NCBI GenBank assembly: GCA_910589415.1
Contig: OU342631.1
Coordinates: 17,856,001 to 17,920,000 of the forward strand
Reading direction: 5' to 3'
Length of the DNA: 64,000 nt
From: Malachius bipustulatus
Taxonomy: Eukaryota; Arthropoda; Insecta; Coleoptera; Melyridae
A program made the position numbers and the translations under genes. This document shows positions 19,166-30,580 of the stretch, in pieces (the stretch's first letter is position 1; each line of letters begins with the position of its first letter). The notes beneath the pieces are model-generated. The model was not told the origin of the DNA and made no database searches. It saw only the letters and a program-made list of their open reading frames with translations.

Positions 19166-21156
19166 TACAAAAAATTTCAACCCTGTATATGTAAAGAGTT
19201 ACTGTGGCGATAAGATAAGATTTTTTTGTAAAACAATATAAGATACTCAATTCTTGAGATTTTTTTAATTAATAGAGAGTTTCTCCTTATTCGATAGGCC
19301 TATATCCGCAGTTTCCAGCAGATCTTACAGATGGACATGAAGCTTGAAGCGTGAGTTGATCAGGGTCTTGATGTCAGGGGATTGAAGCCGGTCAGGGTCG
19401 GTTGATGTTGACGTCTTCAGTATAATCTGCGTCCTCTAGCTATATCATCATGATCATCATTTCTGAGAATTAATTATACTTTCAGTGATAAATCTTTCTC
19501 ATCTTCATCCTCGTTGTCGATACGCATGGTTTGTAAGCCGGTGCAAAACATGCAGTAAATTTTCGCACGAGTTTTCGCATGACTGATGTCTGTAGAAGTA
19601 AAGCATTTCAACCCAGTTTTCCTGCAACCACATCCTCTGTGCAAGCAGCTGCTCTTTGTGAAGCGAGCGAATCCAATGCTGCCAAGTTTCGATCCTCAGT
19701 CTTCTGAATTCTTGAAAATCCATACCATTTTTTTGACTGGCTGCCGAAAGTCTTAAACGTGGACACATGCCGCAATGACACCGATCATCGTTCTTCCTAA
19801 GTTTTTGTTGAAGAACTGAAATAATTAAATCAGCTTAACTGACATGACGATTGTTATTGTTATTATTGCTTCTAAAAATATTATTCTGATTAATGGTTTT
19901 TGATTTTTGCTTAGCAGTTTTTTCTCCTATACGCTAAGTAAGTATCGGCTGTTCGCGGAGCGCGCGCCTCCTAGTGGATTTTTTTCGCACTTTTGTGCGG
20001 CAAACTAATCCTTGACAGCTCGTTTCCATAAAATAAAACCTTTTTTAAAATCATTATTTGGAAGTGTATTTCTAGATTTTTTGATTTAATTATTACTACA
20101 ATTATTATTAAAAGTCATTTCCGAGCACCCAGTCTCGATTGCTTTCGTTTTAAATCGTTGAGAAATGGGCGAAATCTCTGGATGAGTTTTCACATGAGCG
20201 ATGTTAGAGAATACGTTTATATGGAACTTTTCTTCAAGGAACCGCTCTTTTAGAGAGACTCCTGGTGCACATAGCACTCGTAAAAATGAAAAAAAAACCT
20301 ATTATTGTCCCATTGTTCAGGTGATATAATTGTTCCATTTAAAAAATATCACCTTTCTTATCAACATAATAAGTTCATATTTCATCTCATGTTTTCGGGT
20401 TTTTTATTCAGCTTATGTAAAAAGTCGAAGAGTTTTGGACATATTTTGGACGATATTTTGCAATTGTAAAGCAGGAAAATGTTACTGTATACATTCCGCT
20501 GCTCAGAAACTGATTTATTGATCATGATTTAGAACCCTTCGCATGAAAGACAGCTCAAAAAAAAATTATAGCAATAGTTATTGTTTTATTAGAATTACTT
20601 AAATGTCTTAAATTAACTAAATTTTTTAACTTTAATTTACTATCTAAAAAAAGATTCAGGAGTAATAAATGCGTATGTAATCAAGCATATAAGGTACTCG
20701 TGTACAACAAACCCTTCCCGATTTTTTTTATCCCTGAACGACCTCCATGTTTGCAATAACAAATACATTGAAATGAATAGCGGGCACGCAGGACTTGCCG
20801 CATGAAAGTGTCAAATTTGCCTACTTGGTGCATGGCGCCACAATAGTTACTTATTTAGCCTAATATTAATAATACACCAATCGTAAATAGAGCGAAGCAG
20901 CCAAAACTGTTCCATAGAAGCGTGCGGATTTCGGAGATACTTTAATCGCCTTTTAAGATGAGATTAGTTATCAAAATATGCTTTTCACTAATTCTAAAAG
21001 GTTCACATTTCATTATTGCGTGGAGATTGTATAATGGATCGTGTTTTCATTCAGCATCAACGCAGTTAATAATTTACGAGTAAATTTTCTTTACTTTTTT
21101 CCTTGTGTTATTTGCGTGGCATATAAATCTTTAAATTTGTAATCGGGCTCCGCATT
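19166..21156. other. Stretch without a recognised gene
   Basis: It contains an 87-codon minus-strand frame (19505-19768) preceded by a short Cys/His motif, and a 63-codon minus-strand frame (20086-20277). I recognise neither. A GC-richer segment at 20770-20930 may belong to the 5' part of the transposon relic that follows. Confidence 0.35.
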
Positions 21157-21870
21157 ATGTCTGCAAGTGAGACAGGGCTAGCGGGAAGCTCTGATTCAAA
21201 TGAGAAGAATCGCTTTAGACGGAAAAATCTATCTGTTGGAGAAAAATCAGTAGTTTTCAGCGTTTTCGACTTTTTTAAAGGAGACGAAAACAAAAATGTC
21301 CGCGACACAGTTGAAAAGTGTTCGAAAATGACCGGTATAGGTAAAATCGCAGTTTAAAAGATTCTTAGAGAGAAGCGAATAAACAGTGTAGGTACCAGCT
21401 CTTGCAAAAACAAGCCATGTGTATCAAAAAATTAAGGCAGACGATCCAAATTGGTAGTGACATGGATTTTTTGAAAGAGGGACTGTTATTTTTTGAGTAT
21501 ATAAAAAAGCAGTATCATCAAGACATGGATGCCACCGTATTTGAGCAATGGTTCAGTAAAATTTTTCCAAGTTTAGAAGCAAACTCTGTTGTAAAAACGG
21601 ACAACACACCATAGCCGAAGACAAGAAAAACTACCCACCACACTGCTTGAAAAAAACCTACATCAAGCAATGGTCAAGGAGAGAGATAAATTTTAAAGAT
21701 AAATGCTTAGCTTTAACAGGGAACAGGATAAAAGTAGAACTGCTATCCATCGTTGAAATTCATGGACCAGTCTGTATAAAATACGTTGTGGTGGATGGGA
21801 TGAATAAAAATTTTACGTTACCGCCCTATAACTACGAACTTAAATCCTATTGAGCTAAGAATACATGTAT
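21157..21870 (+). pseudogene. IS630/Tc1-type DDE transposase relic
   Basis: Broken pieces occur in family order. At 21157-21360 there is an N-terminal region (NLSVGEKSVVF, then a helix-turn-helix-like stretch MTGIG). At 21480-21614 the catalytic region appears, with KQYHQDMDATVFEQWFSK followed by NSVVKTDN, where the Asp matches the second catalytic position. A TAG stop follows. At about 21640-21870 comes KKTYIKQW, then LPPYNYEL and, after a frame change, LNPIEL with the final Glu. This pattern matches a DDE transposase family common in insect genomes. Much of the middle, including the first Asp, is missing or unreadable. It is clearly inactive. Confidence 0.7.
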
Positions 21871-22880
21871 TAGAACGTTCAAAATTAATTAAGTTAATCT
21901 TTAATTTAAGCAGTCCTCCTATCTATAAATCTTGCAGATAAACCTGAGCCAAATTTTGAACGCCTTGATTTCCCACAAGGTTCTGTTTTGGCCAATTCTA
22001 AAATAAATACATTATAAAGTAAACATGCATATATTCTCTGTTACGGAACATTAGAATGCTGGGTAAATATTGAGATTTCAAATATACAGGATGTTTTCAA
22101 TGTGTACCTACTGAGTTCGCTTAGTAATATATTCAGGACGTTGTGTGTTTTTATACTTATTTATACATTCATCTAAAATTCAGGGGGACGCCGCAAGAAA
22201 ATTTGTAGGTAGTTGCCTTATAATTGAAAGCAGTCGATACACACTCTCCAATATTATAATAGAATATTGCAGAAAACCTTTTCTTTCGTGTAGTTAAAGA
22301 AGTATGAATATTACAGTAACTATACCTACCTACGAATAAACCCTAGTTAAAAGGAAACCGGCTGGCAAGCTACACTCTATCAACAAGTTATCATGCTAGG
22401 GCAGAATGTTGCCTTAGGTTCTTGTTGCTTTTATCGAGTCTCGTCTACATTATATACAATTTTGTGAGCAGTTTTATCACTCTATAAAAATATTACTTTA
22501 TAGCATACAAAAATAATATTAAATGTAAACAATTAAAGGTGAAGAAACCGAAGTTTAACTAGCCGTGGTTATACAAAATCTAATCACAATTTTATATAAT
22601 TCTCTGAATTATTGCTCTGGATTTCTCTGTTCATGAAAAGACTGCAACAAACAGGTAAGCCAAATGTGGAATGAAAACACCATGTACTTCTGTAATAAAT
22701 CTATGATAAATCAATTATTTAATAAATCTATAACTAACCAACTTTAACATGTTCGCCCTTTGATTGCTTCAGGACTTTCTACTACCGATTATAGTTAGTG
22801 TGACGTACATGTTGTTTTCATTCCTCGTTCGATCTACCTGATTTTTCTGATTATGGATTAATGTTTCTCGTCATATCTTC
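21871..22880. other. AT-rich stretch, nothing recognised
   Basis: No coding frame, inverted repeat or known element end is evident, apart from a single ACAGGATGTT-like motif near 22085 that may be a decayed repeat end. Confidence 0.35.
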
Positions 22881-24600
22881 TGAATTGGAATAGATATAGG
22901 AGAGAGCTATTCTTGATCGCAAAGATATATAAAGTTCGTCAATTGAGAGGAATCATACGAGAATTGGAATTTTCCTTTGTCGATTTTTTTATTTCTAGGC
23001 ACCTGAAAATTTAACCAATTACTTAATGGAGTTTTCTGGTAAAATGGTAATCGAATTGCTTTTCTAGTTGCTCTGAGAGGGGGTTTGATGATTTTTTTCT
23101 GCAATAAGACAGAGTTCGAGCTATGTTTTTAAAGATATATAGACATGAAAGTTTTTCAACTTCTGAGTGAGTGTCTCTCTGTTTTTATGTAACATATATT
23201 TTTTTACCATTTTATATAAATCACAAACTTGAAAGTTCTATCGATTTATCTTCATTTGTTGTGAAGCGATACTAATATTTTAGTCGCTAAACTTTCTAGA
23301 TACAGCCTTGCTCTCGTTTTTCTGCGGTTTATAAAAAAACGGTAGGTATGTACTAAAAAAAACTTTCCCTTAGTTGCTCTGAGACGAAAGTTATAATTTT
23401 TTTTTTACACAACCTCCGTGACTACATGAAACAGAATTTATTTCAGAGACGGTTCCACCGATTCGATTTCAGCCCATGCCATATTAAATGCCATCTTCCG
23501 AACCAAAAGAGCTAGAAGAGATTTTCAACCCGTCTTTTAAAGGCAAGGGCTTTAGATTTGAAAAAAATATACGAAATGATGAGAAAGTTTTTTTATATCA
23601 TATTGTGGCATATTTGAAAGATTAAAATCGGTATGAAGCAATTTTCTAATTTTCCGGTTAAGGTACAAATTTCTAGACAGCTTGGTTTAATTTGTATGAG
23701 TTTTACAAGAAATTATTTAAAGGCTTTCTTGGTTGCTTTAAGACGCAAAAAAATTTTCCCCAAGCAATAATTTCATGAAACCGTGTTTGGGACTTGGTTT
23801 AAGCAATTCGTTTTGAGCAGTTTCAAAATATCTTTAGAACTAGAAGAGCCAAGAGAGTACCTATACACGAGATTTTTTATGACAAGAACTGTGGCATTTT
23901 ATAAAGTATGTAAATCAAAAATATTATTAACGATTATTTTTGATTTCTTGTTAGTATTTTAATTAGTAAGTTTAAAATAATTTATATACGAAGTCCTATT
24001 TTTATTTTCTCGATAATTGAAAAACTTGATAGATGGCTTCCACCTATTTGCTAAAGGCAGGAATAATTCTTTTTCTGAACAACATCTGCTGATTCTGAAC
24101 AATTCGTTATGAATAAGTTTCATCTTAAAAACCATATCTTTCAAACTAAAAGATATAAGGCTCAAAAGTGAAGAGAGAGTTTAAGGACTCATCGTAAGAA
24201 TCCTAGCATTCTTGTTTGGCATATCTGTTCTTGCATATAAGTACCCACTATAAAGGATTTCTTGACTGTTTAATACGAAAGGAATGAATCTTTTCCAGAA
24301 GAACAATTTCATAAAAATGTACGTCAGGCTCGGTTTGAGCAATCCGTTTTGCATCAGTTTTATATTAAATTTATATCTTTAGAACCATAATACATAATAT
24401 AAGAGCTGCTGCATTTTTTTAATGACTTATAGGTATAGAAGTTTGAAATAGACTTATTAGGGGGTCTCAAACTATCGAGAAATCCATATTATAATTTTCC
24501 CGATAGAGAAATTTTCTGGAGAGCTTGGACCTTATTATGAGTTATTTTACAAGATTTCCAAATTGCTTCTGATATTTTGAAAGGTAAGATATCTTAGGGT
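22881..24600 (+). repeat. Degenerate tandem repeats, period a few hundred bp
   Basis: Similar phrases recur in the same order. TTGCT[CT]T[GA]AGA-like words occur near 23066, 23372 and 23730. AT[GA]AAA words follow. GAGCAATTCGTTTTG-like words occur near 23800 and 24340. ATCTTTAGAAC[TC]A words occur near 23830 and 24378, with diverged forms near 23500 and 24140. A related segment lies at 34700-35180 with GAGCTAGAAGAGCC. This looks like an old, diverged repeat array. I cannot assign it to a family. Confidence 0.4.
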
Positions 24601-24623
24601 ATATTTATAGAGAGAGGTATATA

Positions 24624-25203
24624 CAGGGGTACCAGCTCGATTTAGACAACGGTAATGGCCGTGTAGGTCTCGTCAAGACGAAACGTTTTTTTATTTGAAG
24701 TTTTTGGATTTGGACCTTCGTTGCGGAAATATGGCCGACTTCCGGTTTTTAGGTTTTTGGCTCCAGTTTCGGCATTTTTAGGTTCTCGCCCAAACTGAAA
24801 CTAGTTTTGGAAACTCCTTAGCTTCAGTTACAACTTTCATATTGAAGTCAAGGTTCTATCTCTGTTGGATTCAAAATCTTAATTTTTCAATTTGATTCAA
24901 TTTGAATTGATTCAAAGACTTAAAATTTAAAGTCTTGGGCATGTCGCCATTTTGAATCCAACAGAGATAGAACCTTGACTTCAATATGAAAGTTGTAACT
25001 GAAGCTGAGGAGTTTCCAAAACTAGTTTCAGTTTGGGCGAGAACCTGAAAATGCCGAAACTGGAGCCAAAAAACTAAAAACCGGAAGTCGGCCATATTTC
25101 CGCAACGAAGGTCCAAATCCAAAAACTTCAAATAAAAAAACGTTTCGTCTTGACGAGACCTACACGGCCCTCACCGTTGTCTAAATCGAGCTGGTACACC
25201 CTG
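24624..25203. mobile_element. Palindromic TA-flanked MITE, 580 bp
   Basis: The ends are CAGGGGTACCAGCTCG and, on the minus strand, CAGGGTGTACCAGCTCG, with TA at 24622-24623 and 25204-25205. The arms are reverse complements over about 240 bp with very few differences, for example GTCTCGTCAAGACGAAACG and GAAGTCAAGGTTCTATCTCT. The centre is about 24900. A frame on the minus strand (24871-25131) is only arm sequence. Confidence 0.85.
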
Positions 25204-25628
25204 TATATCTTGGTGAATTTTGATATTTTTTCATAAATCTTCTTAAAATTTCTTGTTAATTTGAGTATATTTTTTCTTATACAACAAGTAGACCTGAAAT
25301 TCTTCCCGAGAATTGTCCCATTATTCTTGTAGCATCTTGGAGCAACAACAAGACCTGAAATTTAATTTTTTCCGAGAATCTTCCCATTATTCTTGGAGAT
25401 TCTCTGGAAGACCTGGAAGACTCAGGACTTGTTTTATTTGACAATAATACTCAGATTAACATTAAAATATTCAGAATATTTGGGAAACATATAAAATATA
25501 TCAGAGAAGTATAGGTATCAGAGCCAATTGTGATTTTTTTCAACTCTGTATTTCGAAGCTAAAGTGCCTGGATTTTTGAATTACAGAGAACGGTTCAGAT
25601 AATCTTATCTACCTTAGTAAATTATTAT
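25204..25628. other. Spacer with a short tandem duplication
   Basis: At about 25291-25415 two imperfect copies of a roughly 75-bp unit occur (AGACCTGAAATT, CCGAGAAT, CCCATTATTCTTG). No gene is seen. Confidence 0.45.
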
Positions 25629-25639
25629 TTGGACCAGCT

Positions 25640-25880
25640 TAACATCCTTAAAATACCGGCTCCACACGTTGGCCCAACTCCGGAAAATCAGCGCCAACAC
25701 GAACGTGTGGACGGTAAGTTCGTCTCGATTGCCCAAACATTCGGCCAACTGAGCGAAGTTTGTCTGCGTTCGCCTCGCTGTCGGCAAATGCACGAATTCA
25801 AAGAGATTCGGCTATCGTCAAATTCGCTCTATTTGACGCTGCCCACACGTTGGCCCGTTCGATCTTGTCATTTACGCTCG
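25640..25880. repeat. GC-rich fragment with CCACACGTTGGC repeats
   Basis: CCACACGTTGGCCC occurs at about 25651 and 25841 in direct orientation, and an inverted form (GAACGTGTGGACGG) occurs near 25702. GC-rich ACACGTT-type termini are seen in some PIF/Harbinger-like elements, so this may be a cluster of element ends. An 87-codon frame across it matches nothing I know. Confidence 0.35.
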
Positions 25881-26836
25881 ACTATTCACTGAGTGCAGTG
25901 TATTTACGGTAATAACTGAAATTAAAATAAATACAACAACAATGACAATCTGCAATGACGAAAGAGTTTTCCAGTTTCTCGAACTTTATCAAAGTGAATC
26001 AATGATATGGGACCCGAAAAATAAATTATTACAACACTAAAATTAGTAATTAACGAAAAAAGTTTTCATAACTATTTTTTTATGAAATATAGGTAAGAAA
26101 CAAATAGTCAAAGTCCTCGGCCCAATCTAATAATTACACATGAAAAAAGGCCATTCCTTGGAAAATGTAATTTTGATTATGATTTTTAAATATGTTGTTA
26201 GAACCAATGCTAGTTGTAAAATACCAATTATGCACCAACGAAAGCCTTGTGCGTTTTACGTAATGAGCAAAAAGAAAAAAAAAATACATTATTATGAAAT
26301 TTCAAAATTAAAATGATTAGTTTGCCTTACAAAATAAAATATACTTATACAGGGTGGGACGCGACGAACGCCTCGATCTGTGTAGCCTAAATCGTGCACG
26401 ATTAAAAAAAAATTAAATTGGGTCTTATACAGGGTCGTAGTGTCTACAACTTAAAATTATTTTGGACTATACAACATGTCCCATATGAGATCGTTATATT
26501 AAAATTATGTTTTTTTTTGTAATGGAATGCTCCTATGTTATTGTATTTTTAGATTGATCGCGAAGAAAAAAAAAGATTGACTTTTTCAGTTTGTGTTTAA
26601 ATTGAGAAGTTTGTGAGAAACAAGTGAAAATCGTCATTTTTCAAGTTCAAGGCCCTGTACCGGGTGTCTCAACACTAGTGTCCACCCCCTAAATAGAACT
26701 TAATTTTAAAGATAAAATACTGAAACTTTGAATATTATAGGATGCTATTAACGTAATATGATTATACCTACAAAATTTTGGAATCATTTATTTGGAATCA
26801 ATATTTGGATCATTATTGTTTGTTATTTACATAATA
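25881..26836. other. Repeat fragments, no gene
   Basis: Single ends TATACAGGGTGGGACGCG (about 26347), TATACAGGGTCGTAGTG (about 26427) and ACCGGGTGTCTC (about 26658) are visible. A diverged piece of the palindrome core (GAGAAACAAGTGAAAATCG) lies near 26613. No partners or frames can be assembled. Confidence 0.4.
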
Positions 26837-27010
26837 TCGAGTGATCCACAAAATTTTTAGTGCCTTGGAAAAAATGAAGCATGTCTTCCGGTCTGTCAGA
26901 TAAAATGCAAACTATTGGTAGGTGTTCTCAGGTGCAATGAGCTCAGACATGACTGCAATAGCTATCCCTCACTTCCAAGGCACTAGTGAAAAATTTTGTG
27001 GATCACACGA
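26837..27010. mobile_element. Small TA-flanked MITE, 174 bp
   Basis: The arms read TCGAGTGATCCACAAAATTT and, on the minus strand, TCGTGTGATCCACAAAATTT, and both continue to AGTGCCTTGGAA. TA lies on both sides (26835-26836 and 27011-27012). Confidence 0.75.
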
Positions 27011-27012
27011 TA

Positions 27013-28254
27013 CTTACCTAATTGAATTTATGTGCCATTTTTTCCCGCTAAAATTCTGAACTGCTTTGAATCGAAACATCGTTAACCAAATCAAGCTGAA
27101 GACCTCCATCTTTATCTTACATTAAAAAACAAAATATTCAATGAAAGTTTACTTTGAACAATGAAAGAAAAAATAGGTATCACTGAAAAAGGCACAGCAG
27201 CTAAAAAAATAGATCAACTTGATGAGATGATTTATTCGAGTACTACTATGGTGTAATAAATAATATTGGAAAATATAATCTGGTTAAGTAGAGGGTAAAC
27301 ACACGCTTAAATATTAAAGAGCTTATAGTGTAGACATGGTAACAGCATCTGCTTGATACTCGATTCCTGCTCCTCTAGCTCGTATTTGTGAGCCCTGATA
27401 ACAGGGACGGGAAGTATACCTACCCCTTGATCTCTCACCCTTCTCACCCTTGAACTCCGCCAATAAATAGCGATATAAATCAGAAAAAATCAGTTTCCAA
27501 GAAACCGTCTTCAATTCTACAATACATATATAAGACGTCACGCAATGAGATTTCATGATAGCTATTCTTCGACAAGAAAAAAGCGCCGACAGCGCCCTCT
27601 ACGTTTGGCTACAAAACTTATACGCTAAAATTATTCGACGTTCCTTGAAATTGATGTGTACAGACTTTCGGTTTGATTGCCATTTTGGTTACTAACATAC
27701 ATATACATACGTACACAATGTTAAATCTGGAATTTTCTTTGGGGTGCCGTCTACAATAAAAGGAGCATGTACATTTATATACAGTAACATAAAAGCTAGA
27801 CACGAAGTGTTTACTAACTTTAACCGACCAAAAATGTTTATTGTTTGTGTATTAAACAAATCATAGCTAGGAAGATTCGGAGTTCAAAGGGACACCCAGT
27901 ATATCAGACATACCGATAGTCGATATTCTATTTATATTGCACTTGATGTGATCTTTTAGTTATATGAATTACAGCGGAGAATATATAATTTATTATAAAA
28001 GTACAAATGGTTCAATTTGCACCTGCATACGATCAATTAGGTAGGTAGGTATTTAATATTGATACAGGAATATCAGATTAATGCTCGATACAGTTAAATC
28101 AATTCAAAGATAATTATGTAATGACGTCGGTGATGACCATGTTACACTGCAATAAATAATAAAAAGCATACAAATGCATCTGCATTGTTTGATGAGCGCA
28201 CATACGAACATTTCGGCAGTTTTAACACAGCCACAACTTTGTATCCTATGTTAG
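27013..28254. other. Stretch without a recognised gene
   Basis: A GC-richer segment at about 27345-27460 and frames at 27323-27556 and 27618-27803 (minus) do not resemble known proteins. No inverted repeats are seen. The end may contain the eroded 5' part of the pogo-like relic. Confidence 0.35.
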
Positions 28255-28267
28255 AGTTAACTGGAAA

Positions 28268-29565
28268 ACAAAACCAGATGAGTCTTGTCCACTGTTCCTA
28301 CTAAATTGCTCAAGGTCATGTCTCCTACTGGAGAAAGAAGAGTGGCCAAAGTCGCATCTTACGACCGTGTACATTGCTCCATTCTTTATTTTTGCAAGAG
28401 TAAGAATGAAACCAGAACTGTTGAATGGTTGTCAGGCAAATTCTTGTGGCATTGTATAAAAAAATGTATACCTGGCCTGGATGAAACTCGAAAGTTTTGT
28501 GCAGTATCTTGAGCATTTTAAAGTATGTACACCCTACTGATAATACAGTGCTCCTAATAATTGTTGACAATCATTCCTTTATTTCATTAAATGCTATACT
28601 TAAATTTATGTAGAAAGAATGGAGTTATATCATGTTAGCGTTACAACCCACAGACTGCAACCACTCGATGTACATTTTTTTGGTCCGATAAAAGCGTATT
28701 ATTCTCAAGCATGTGATAACTTTCTCGATAATCATCCAGGACTAAATATAACAGATAGCAAATCTATAAATTGTTTGGGGAAGCATATTATTTAAAAGCT
28801 GCAACTGTGGATATTGCAATAAAAACATTTGGTGGGATTTGCCCATGTAACCCAGCAGTATTAAAAACGTAGATAATTTAGAAATAAAAAAAGTGTTTTC
28901 AGTTCCAACTTCTGACCAACCACAAGAACTTTCATCAGACGACGATGAACCACCTAATATGTATCTTCGCAATTTCGCAATAATAGACCTTCGACTCCGT
29001 CGGATGCTGCTTCTAAATATCCTACAATAGGTAGTATTTCTCCGGAACCCTCTTCTTCTCACGACAGATACCAGCCTTCTACTTCAATTGCTTCAACTGC
29101 CACTTCTAATTCACCTCAGGCTACTACTTCTTTTACAATCTAGCTATAATGATTCTGTGAATGAGATAAACAAATAAAAATCTATGGAAGCTAAGACCGC
29201 TACTAAAATATAACAGGCCTATATCAACTCAACCAAGAAAATGACAGAAGTCATCAGTTAGGTACTACTTCTACTCCAATTATAACGATATTAGAAAACA
29301 AAGAGGTAGAGGTTGAAGAAAACGAAGAAAGAAAGGGAAAAAGAAAAGAAAAAGTGGATAATGTAAAATTAAATTTGTTTAATATGAAATCACGTTCAAC
29401 CAACAAGAAAAAAGAAGAAAAATTTTTTTGTCCTGGCGGTTCCTAATTGTTCACAGATCCATCAACTGAAGACTGGATTTCATGTGTATCATGCAAGCCT
29501 GAAGCCTGTTCAAATTACGACCAAAGAAAATTTTTTTTTTGTGACATGTGCCAAAAGTACCTAGT
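28268..29565 (+). pseudogene. Pogo/Tigger-like (DDE_1) transposase relic
   Basis: The order of conserved blocks is that of pogo/Tigger/jerky-type transposases. A first Asp (PDES) at about 28275 is followed after a frame change by STVPTKLLKVMSP. A second Asp occurs in IIVDNHSFISLNA near 28565. THRLQPLDVHFFGP (about 28651-28690) is followed by KAYYSQACDNFLDNHPG. Near 28800 come eroded LKAAT and GICPCNP blocks, and at about 28930 an acidic SSDDDEPPN. The tail (29420-29560) has spaced Cys residues, including WISCVSCK and FFCDMCQK, resembling the PHD-like finger some insect pogo relatives carry. Several stops and frame shifts show it is dead. The N-terminal DNA-binding part is missing. Confidence 0.8.
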
Positions 29566-30089
29566 CATCTTACCCCAATACGTTCGTCATCTTACCTCAT
29601 AGGTGGGGTAAGATGAAAATAATACAAAGTTATTAAAAATATCAAATGTTTATTTTGTGAATGTTTATTTTTCGTTTTGTTATGGTTACACACACGTGTA
29701 TCTTTCTGCAGATACATTTTTTTGTTAGAATATAGATTTTGTTGGTTTAAAAAAAAATTTGCTTATGGTCGTCAACTTACCCTACTCTCCCCTAGGTAAG
29801 TAACTTTTTAAGTTATGCAGCTTGGTAAAAGAATTAAAAAAAACGCAACTCCCGTAGCGGAAATAGGTATTTATACATACTGGAAACTTGTAAGTGGGTC
29901 ATAGGAATTTAACAGGCAAATTTGGTTTTGTGCAAATAATATCTCCAGGTTTAGATTCTCTGTACTTAACCAGCCTATTTTCAGTTAAAATATTTCACTA
30001 ATAGTTGTAACGGGATTTTTCTGTGGGTAGAGGTGAGTTCCCAGGAATGGATAATTGCCCCTTTGTACCCGTGACAAGTCGATTAAAAT
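29566..30089. other. 3' flank of the pogo-like relic
   Basis: Repeated GGGTAAGATGA and its reverse complement TCATCTTACC occur at 29566-29615, probably subterminal sequence of the transposon. The rest is AT-rich with no gene. Confidence 0.4.
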
Positions 30090-30580
30090 TGTTATGGTTT
30101 ATTTACAAAAGAAGTATATTTACAATAAAACGATCTAGTACTATTATTCATACGACTGATCTTAGGGTTGCTCCGTCCTCTGAGTGATAGAAAGGGGGCG
30201 GCCCTCGTTCTGGGGAGTGACCGGATTGGCTTCAGATAACCGCGTCGAAGGTGGCCTAGTTTACCATTGGCCTTCCGGTACTGCTGCTGCTGGTGTCCTC
30301 GCTGCTCGCCGCTCACCATCAGTAATGCCGCCGCTGTCGCGCGGTCTGTGCTGTCCCCGACCGTATGCAAGATACGCGTCTCGGGGCCGTCCGGGCGACG
30401 ACCTTCGTCGGCAGGCGCTCTCTGAAACAAAAGCCGCTCCCGATGCCTCAATACGACCTCGGGACGGCTGTTACTGGATCCGGCCCTCAATACAGGCCGA
30501 GTAGGGACTGAAGGGATCAGCCGGTACCTCAATACAGCGCCGGTTGATTACCTATACTGATCAATAATAGCACCACAACA
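30090..30580 (-). mobile_element. Candidate solo LTR, GC-rich, 491 bp
   Basis: A GC-rich block stands out from AT-rich surroundings. It starts TGTTATGG and ends CACAACA, so TGTT...AACA, as LTRs often do. On the minus strand the end contains AATAAACCATAACA, a possible polyadenylation signal near the terminus. Direct repeats of CCTCAATAC[AG] with GGC-rich neighbours occur at 30445-30535. I see no convincing target duplication and no second LTR in the window. A CpG-rich host segment or a piece of another element is possible. Confidence 0.35.

Noticed and set aside
19505..19768. 87-codon minus-strand frame with an upstream CHCGMC motif
   Set aside because: The Cys/His motif is suggestive of a metal-binding segment, but one short motif without a family match does not support a gene call.
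24871..25131. 86-codon minus-strand frame
   Set aside because: It is only the arm of the palindromic MITE at 24624-25203.
30092..30532. Genes on both strands in the GC-rich island (146 and 106 codons)
   Set aside because: GC-rich DNA has few stop codons, so long frames are expected on both strands. Translations are Arg/Pro-rich with no known domain.
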